Below, one piece after another: positions 58,414-64,000 of a stretch of 64,000 nucleotides of DNA. The first letter of the stretch is position 1. Every line of letters starts with the position of its first letter. The translations under genes and the position numbers were made by a program. Source of the stretch: Labia minor (lineage: Eukaryota > Arthropoda > Insecta > Dermaptera > Spongiphoridae); contig OY720349.1 of the NCBI GenBank assembly GCA_963082975.1, positions 61,316,501 to 61,380,500 on the forward strand, written 5' to 3'. The notes under the pieces were generated by a model that was not told the origin of the DNA, made no database searches, and saw only the letters and a program-made list of their open reading frames with translations.

Positions 58414-61400
58414 CAGTGCTCCGCAACGTTTTTTTATTCGTGGCACACCAAAAGCTTTTTCTGGTTTTCACGGTACACCAAATTTAATAGGTATAAATAT
58501 AATAAAACAACACGTATACACATCAGAAAATAACACATTAATTAATATTTTAATTCGTTTTATTTTACATATTTACGGTATTATATGTACATAACATATA
58601 TAATTAATTACAAAACTACAATAATACAAAAAAATAGGCAAAAAGGGTAATTAATGTGATACTTGAGCTTGTTTCAAGGAACACAAGTATTTTATATTGG
58701 GCTCGATATTTGATAGTGCAACTCGAAGTTCTTGATCGAGATTTTTTAAGCAAGACCGCTTATCATTTTTAATTAAAAGAAGTGTCGAAAAGCTTTGTTC
58801 GCATGAATATGTCGTTGAAAAGGGGATTAAAATTGAAATAGCCTGTTTTGAAATTTGAGGATATTCATTCTTAGCCGAAATCCAGAAAACATCCAATGGA
58901 ACTTCTCCAAAAGTAAGTTTTAACGTCCCGTCGTTACTCAGTTCAATAAACTCTTCTTTAAATTTAAGAGAAAATGCATCAACAGATTTTTTTGCATTAG
59001 TTGCAAAAGGATTGCGAATCCAATCATATTCTTCACTTTTAATCGAATGAAAATAGTAGTCGAATTTATTTTCCAGTGTTGTTAAATGAGATTGGGCCAG
59101 ATCGATAATTAATTGCCTATTTTCAATTATTGTATTATGAACCCTTTGAAACATTTCTAAAGAGTTGTTACTTAGTTCATTCTGCCAAAGTTCCAGTTTA
59201 TTTTTGAACCCTTGCAATTTGTCGGAACAGGTTAATAAGTTTTCATTCGGACCTTGCATTTTTCTATTAAGTTCATTAAGATGGTCGAAAAAAGTTTGCC
59301 GATCCAACTGTTATCTTCGAAGTGCTGGCCGAGTTCGGGCATATTTTGATTTAGTAAAAACTGATGCACTTCACAGCGAAGTTCAAACAATCTAGTCAAC
59401 ACTTTTCCTCGGGATAACCAACGTACTTCAGTATAAAATAATAAAGATTTATGTTCTGAACCCATTTCTTCACAAAGCATTTCGAAAATTCTTGAATTTA
59501 AAGCTCTTAATTTAATAAAATTTATAATTTTGATGCATTCATTCATAGTTTTTAAAAGTTGTTCTGGTAAATTCTTCACCATCAATACTTCCCGATGTAT
59601 GCAGCAATGTGTAAATTGTATTGCCGGATTTTGTTGTTTTACAAAGGCAACAAAACTCTTTATGTTACCAGTCATTGCTGCGGAGCCATCAGTACAAATA
59701 CTCATGCAGTTACTCCATTGTAGATTATGTATTTTGAAGAAATCATCAGTTACTCGAAAAATATCCTCTCCAGTAGTTCGTTCGGAAAGTTTTTTACAAA
59801 ATAAAAAATTTTCTTTTATGCAATCTTCGCCAACAAAACGTACAATTGCAATTAATTGTGCTTGATTTTTAATATCCGTTGACTCGTCAATTTGAAGAGC
59901 AAAATTGTTAGCTGCGATCAATTTCAAAATAAGCGTGTTCAAAATATCTGTTGACATGTCGCCAATACGTCTTTTAATAGTTTCAGCTGACAGTGAAACC
60001 TTACTCACTTCCTGAACCTCTTTAGGTCCAAGCATAACTCGCACAATTTCCATACATGCTGGTTTAATAAGTTTTTCTCCAATAGTATGAGGTTTCTTTT
60101 CACGAGCTATTAATCTTGCAATGTAATAGCTAGCTTCTAATGCTTTATCGGAAACAGATACGGTCGACATCATAAATTTTTTTTGTTTTAAATTTTGAGC
60201 CAAAAACCTGTGAAAATATGATATATCCTTTTTAGCACAATTCGGATGTTTTGAAGTTAGATGGCGATTTAGTTTACTGGGCACCATTGAGTCGTTTGTT
60301 AATTGTTCGTTGCAAATTACACATAATGGTTTCGGAGCCGCTTCATCGCCGCACCAATAAAAGCCATAACGAATGTAGTCTTCGAAGTATTTTCTATTCA
60401 CAATCTTTCTTTTCTTAGCAATACTGCTTGTGCAAGGTTCATCATCTTCTGCCCGAGAAGTAGATTGTTTTCCAAATAAAAATTTATCCATATTGAAATG
60501 GGCACAAAAATAAATCACGTTAATAACAAACACGAATAGTTAATTTATAAACTTCTGCGATTTAATTTATAGGGGTGTATGTGTCCAGTAGAAATTCGTA
60601 TCTAACACTGACAATATAATATAATAAATATATATTTTATGTTAGAGATTACAATTTATAAAAAAGTTCGTATTGCAATATTTTAAACAAAGTTGTATAT
60701 ATATATAAATATAAGTTACAAATTTGTTTAAAATGTATGTTTAAAATAATATATAAATTATATATGTATATACATATATACATGCATATGAAATTCATCT
60801 TTCTTGTGAAATAGCGCGAATTTCGTCTGTTTTAAAATTTCTTACGCAGAAGTTTTCACTTCTGTCGGCCAGTCCCACGACTGCCAATTTTGCTTTTTTA
60901 ATTTCGAAAAGCTGCAAAGCACTTTTTTTTGTCTTTAGTTTGTTTTATAACCACTTGGGGCTAAACAGTTTTTCAAAAAAACACTAAAGAAAAAAATATA
61001 TATATATATATTATATATTTATGTATTATTGAGGAGCACAAGTTCATTCATTTTAATCAGATTGATGCAAATGTGTAACATTTAATAATTGTAATAAATA
61101 ATTAAAGAATTGTATATCAATATATTTTAAAGGGTAGAGCGAGAGCTCGGTGTCCCAGGTATTAATATTACCAGCCAAATCTAATAATAATGAATCATTT
61201 TTTAACTTAAGTACCGAGCCAAGGCTCGGGGTCCCGGTACTTGTATTTATGATTGAAAATGTAAAGTTTTCAGTACGACCCAGACTACAGAGTCCATCTT
61301 CTATTTACTTCTATTGACATCCATTTCTTCTATTGTGTGAATACATTATAGCAAGTGCTAAACAATTGTTATTTTATTGATGGTTTTGCATTGAAATATA

Positions 61401-61552
61401 GTAAGTATATACAATTCGTTTTTATAAATTGTAAATTTGTATTAGAGTACATTGCATTAAAATAAATATGTTGTGTAATTTCAAGCGGCGGCACACCTGT
61501 GTTTCAGCTGCGGCACACCGGTGTGCCACGGCACACCGGTTGCGGAGCACTG
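58414..61552 (-). mobile_element. hAT transposon, nearly intact, with perfect 8-bp target duplication
   Basis: 3139 bases with inverse ends CAGTGCTCCGCAACG and the inverse of CAGTGCTCCGCAACCGGTG. Both sides carry ATCTACGG (58406-58413 and 61553-61560), a perfect duplication. The subterminal regions repeat GGCACACC-type motifs (GTGGCACACC at the left; GGCACACCGGTGTGCC at the right), likely transposase binding sites. It holds one long transposase gene on the minus strand (58651-60491) with a single frame break. The preserved duplication and long frames point to recent activity. Confidence 0.95.
58651..60491 (-). pseudogene. hAT transposase (ZBED5/SCAND3-like) with one frameshift
   Basis: The start MDKFLFGKQSTS at 60491 is preferred to the upstream in-frame ATG at 60533, because related proteins begin this way. 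A BED zinc finger follows (CVICNEQL...HLTSKH, C-X2-C-X16-H-X4-H), then the catalytic region with FALQIDESTDI, SICTDGSAAMTG, FTHCCIHREVL and EVRWLSRGKVL. At about 59300, in AACTTTTTTC, the frame changes: the first part (to 59232) goes out of frame after WIGKLF and the second part resumes as FFDHLNELNRKMQG (58651-59307). A few residues seem to be missing there. The C-terminal dimerisation region CEQSFSTLLLIKND is intact. Total about 610 residues if joined. Only this break seems to disable it. Confidence 0.92.
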
Positions 61553-61560
61553 ATCTACGG

Positions 61561-61976
61561 AAATAGCAAAAATATCGTTCCATTTACTATATTTTACATC
61601 GTTAAGATTTGTTTTTTATTAAATATTGATTTAATAAATTTAATTTATCATTTGATATTGTTAAATTAAATCACTTAACAAATTCAATAAGAATTTTTTT
61701 TAATTTTAAACTATTCAAAATATTTAAATTTATTTATTTTATTAGATAAATTTAACAAAAAACAACACATAATAAAAAAAATGGGTAAATGTAAAGATGT
61801 AGTAGATATCTTAAAGTAAAACTTACCTTATCCTATTACTAACATAACAATAAAGACAAATTATAGAAATAAATGAAAATTATAAAGGTTACTTTAAAAT
61901 TAATATCAAATAAAAATTAATTATTTTCATATTGAAGTGAACATATGATCAATAAGTCTCTATATCTTCTTTGTTC
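61561..61976. other. Intergenic, A/T-rich, nothing recognised
   Basis: No coding frame or repeat boundary. Confidence 0.4.
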
Positions 61977-62233
61977 TAGTCTAGAAAATTTTCAAAAACT
62001 GGGAAACTGGCGGTTTCAAAATCATAAAATTAACAATTAAAAAAAAATTAAAAAGACAATAATAAAAGTAACAAAATATGTATGTGTGTTTAATTTTCAA
62101 GCAGTTAATCAATTTTTTTAAAAAATATTTTCTCTTGAATATTCTTACGCCCCCCCCCCCCTTCAGAGGGTGGCGCCCCACGCGTTGAGCACCACTGAAT
62201 TAATGTATAATGTTTAGATTTAATTAAACAATA
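61977..62233 (-). repeat. Repeat family E, copy 2 (inverse of 49977-50227)
   Basis: The inverse of the 50 kb copy, including GGTGGCGCCCCACGCGTTGA, a run of C (62150-62161) and TTAATGTATAATGTTTAGAT. It runs directly into family A copy 5. The frame 61981-62181 is repeat sequence. Confidence 0.7.
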
Positions 62234-62595
62234 AAATAAGTTGACCTGTGGCCAGGTCCGAACCGACCGACGGTTTGAAATAAATTAATTTTCAGCTACA
62301 GAAACAATTTCAAATAATTTTAATGTATCTATTAATGCAATAAAGATCAGATATTGATATAAGAAAAATATTTTTAATTTTATTTTATTTATAAAATATA
62401 AGGAGCGGCTGTGAAGTCTTGAAGGGCTGGGTGACGTCATATAATTTTAAATTAAGAAAAAAATAATAGAAAATGATTTTTCACGAGGATAAAACCAATA
62501 CAAAGTGCATGATTCGTGGAGATATGTAAAAATCTCATGTGAAATTTGGTGGGAAAATAATACCTCCCATACTATCGTCGGTAGGTAAAAAGGGG
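62234..62595 (-). repeat. Interspersed repeat family A, copy 5 (internally deleted)
   Basis: Bounded by ACCGACCGACG (62262-62272) and CGTCGGTAGGT (62576-62586), with the AAGTTGACCTGTGGCCAGG tail outside. The microsatellite and CAGCCTGAACGG part are missing. One TGACGTCA at 62432-62439. Confidence 0.8.
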
Positions 62596-63436
62596 AGATA
62601 AATATGTATTTAAATAAGTTATATTTGAAAGATTACTAAAAATATTTTTAAAATTAATAAAATATAAATTATTTTTAGGTCTGTGAGAATTTTTAATATA
62701 GTTAGTTTTTATATAATAGGAAGGGAAATTAAATTAAATATATAATTTATTTATAATAATAATTTTTGGATTTTTTTTTTAATTTTATTGAATTTATAAA
62801 ATGTGAAATTTTGAAACAATTAAATTGATTGTATCTTGTATCAATAAGCATTTAATTATATGTTATTAAAATTATTATCGAATCATTATAAATATTATAT
62901 TTAATATCATTTAAGTATGATTTAATTTTTTTTTTCTAACGATTAATAATAATTTCTGGGTTCAATTAATAGGTAGTTAATAAAAAGAAATTAATTTTCA
63001 ATATTTTTTTTTTATTATCGAGTGATTAAGGGTTGTTTTAGCCGAAATCAGCTCTGCGTATGAATGCACTGCGCTGTGAGTGTGTGTGAGTGCTACTGAG
63101 GCCGGCCGAAGCATAAGGAAAGTGAAGGGGGGTCGGGGTAGAGGAAGGGTGCGCGCGCATTCAAAAACAGAATTATTTGCAAATAGATGAAATAATTATA
63201 ATTATTTATTAAATTTGATTTTAATCTTTTAATTGAATTTTAAGCTACGTTTTACACATATTAAAATTTTTTTTTTGTTCATTTTTAAAAACTTTTGTTC
63301 CAAATATTTAAAAACTTCATCTTTATCAGAAAAATATCTTAAATGTATCTAATATGAATGGTATAGAAATAAATAAATCATATTAATAAAACTTTAATTG
63401 AAATATATTAAAATAAATACATTTTACAGACAAATA
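62596..63436. other. Intergenic with an isolated G/C-rich patch
   Basis: A/T-rich apart from 63030-63165, which holds CAGCTCTGCGTATGAATGCA, TGTGTGTGAGTGCTACTGAG, GGCCGGCCGAAGC and GTGCGCGCGCATTC. The patch has no open frame or second copy in the window. It lies 270 bases past the stop codon of the following alpha-glucosidase copy on its 3' side. Confidence 0.4.
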
Positions 63437-63954
63437 TTAGTTCCATTCGATAGTAATGTCAGCAGATAGAGATAAACTCAAATTATCTACAACGAGTACC
63501 TAAAAAATTTCAAAAGAATAAATTAATAATTTTCTTGGGTATTACAATTAAAAGTATTAAGAATGATAAGTTTTACCCTTGTTGAGGCATCATAATTAAA
63601 GTTAACACTCTTTCCGTTTGCTGTAACGGAACTGACAGTATTTTGATCAACAACAGTAACTTTATTTAATGGCAATGAAAATTCTTGTTCAAAGGTATGG
63701 TCTCGAGTAACTGTCAATTTCGATCCCGATAGGGAGAATTTAAAAGAATCATAATTTCCATTTTCGTAAGTATCTGAAAGAAATTCACATTATTAAAATA
63801 TATATTTAGATTCTTAACAAATCTGCGGTTTAAAATAATAAAAATAGATCTACTTATTAATTTACCTATAGAATCACCATCATCCCAAAAGAGTGATCCT
63901 TCTGCATTTCCTTCTCCATTCGGTATTACAAGTAAATTGAATGGATTTTTTCGT
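63437..63954 (-). CDS. Second GH31 alpha-glucosidase copy, last three exons (continues past window)
   Basis: Exons 63866-63954, 63577-63773 and 63437-63499 correspond in length and phase to exons 15, 16 and 17 of the gene at 40.2-44.5 kb (89, 197 and 63 bases). The encoded residues are nearly identical, with small changes such as GEGNAEG for GQGNAEG, DDGDSI for DDGESL, SLSGSKL for SVSGSKL and VVDNL for VVNNL. All splice sites and the stop are intact. Intron 16 is nearly identical too, while intron 15 is clearly different. The rest of the gene lies to the right of the window on the same strand, in tandem with the first copy. Confidence 0.92.
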
Positions 63955-64000
63955 CTGGAAATTAGAAATTTATATGTTTCAATAATATCTAATAATAGGT

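Overview
The window is eukaryotic nuclear DNA from a very A/T-rich animal, most likely an arthropod. The genes have short GT-AG introns, a typical metazoan set (pinin, an SR splicing factor, phosducin-like protein, an augmin-like subunit, a GH31 alpha-glucosidase with a trefoil domain), and the intergenic DNA is full of Tc1/mariner and hAT transposon relics. Extremely GC-poor insects such as some aphid-parasitoid wasps would fit, but the sequence alone does not settle the species.

Layout. 1-5.7 kb: transposon and repeat graveyard (nested interspersed repeats, a LINE reverse-transcriptase fragment, a deleted hAT with its target duplication, two mariner relics). 7.9-8.4 kb: an intronless, divergent histone H2A variant on the minus strand. 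11.6-16.9 kb: pinin (minus, 10 exons, 440 aa) with two DNA transposons in its introns. 17.7-21.9 kb: a mitochondrially targeted M3-family oligopeptidase homologue (plus, 9 exons, 724 aa) divergent from pinin, in which every zinc ligand is replaced; a mariner relic sits in intron 7. 22.3-23.3 kb: repeats. 25.3-26.3 kb: a coiled-coil gene resembling HAUS4. 28.9-29.8 kb: intronless phosducin-like protein (minus). 32.0-36.6 kb: an SRSF7/x16-type splicing factor (minus, 7 exons, 254 aa) with an unannotated-looking second terminal exon and a possible stop-containing cassette exon. 37-39 kb: repeats, including a hAT MITE with a perfect 8-bp duplication. 40.2-44.5 kb: GH31 acid alpha-glucosidase (minus, 17 exons, 912 aa). 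45.6-57.7 kb: mariner, LINE, SINE and hAT-like remnants in A/T-rich DNA. 57.8-58.1 kb: a decayed piece of a second alpha-glucosidase. 58.4-61.6 kb: an almost intact autonomous hAT element with a perfect 8-bp target duplication. 63.4 kb to the right edge: the last exons of another alpha-glucosidase copy.

The genes do not form an operon. Pinin and the SR protein both act in pre-mRNA splicing, and the alpha-glucosidases are a local tandem family. The strongest points for a second look are the catalytically dead M3 peptidase, the H2A variant with a CCAAT/CRE-like upstream region, the duplicated terminal exon of the SR gene, and an interspersed repeat with ACCGACCGACG inverted ends that scatters TGACGTCA palindromes through the window. 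All exon boundaries were joined by eye from splice signals and reading-frame continuity.
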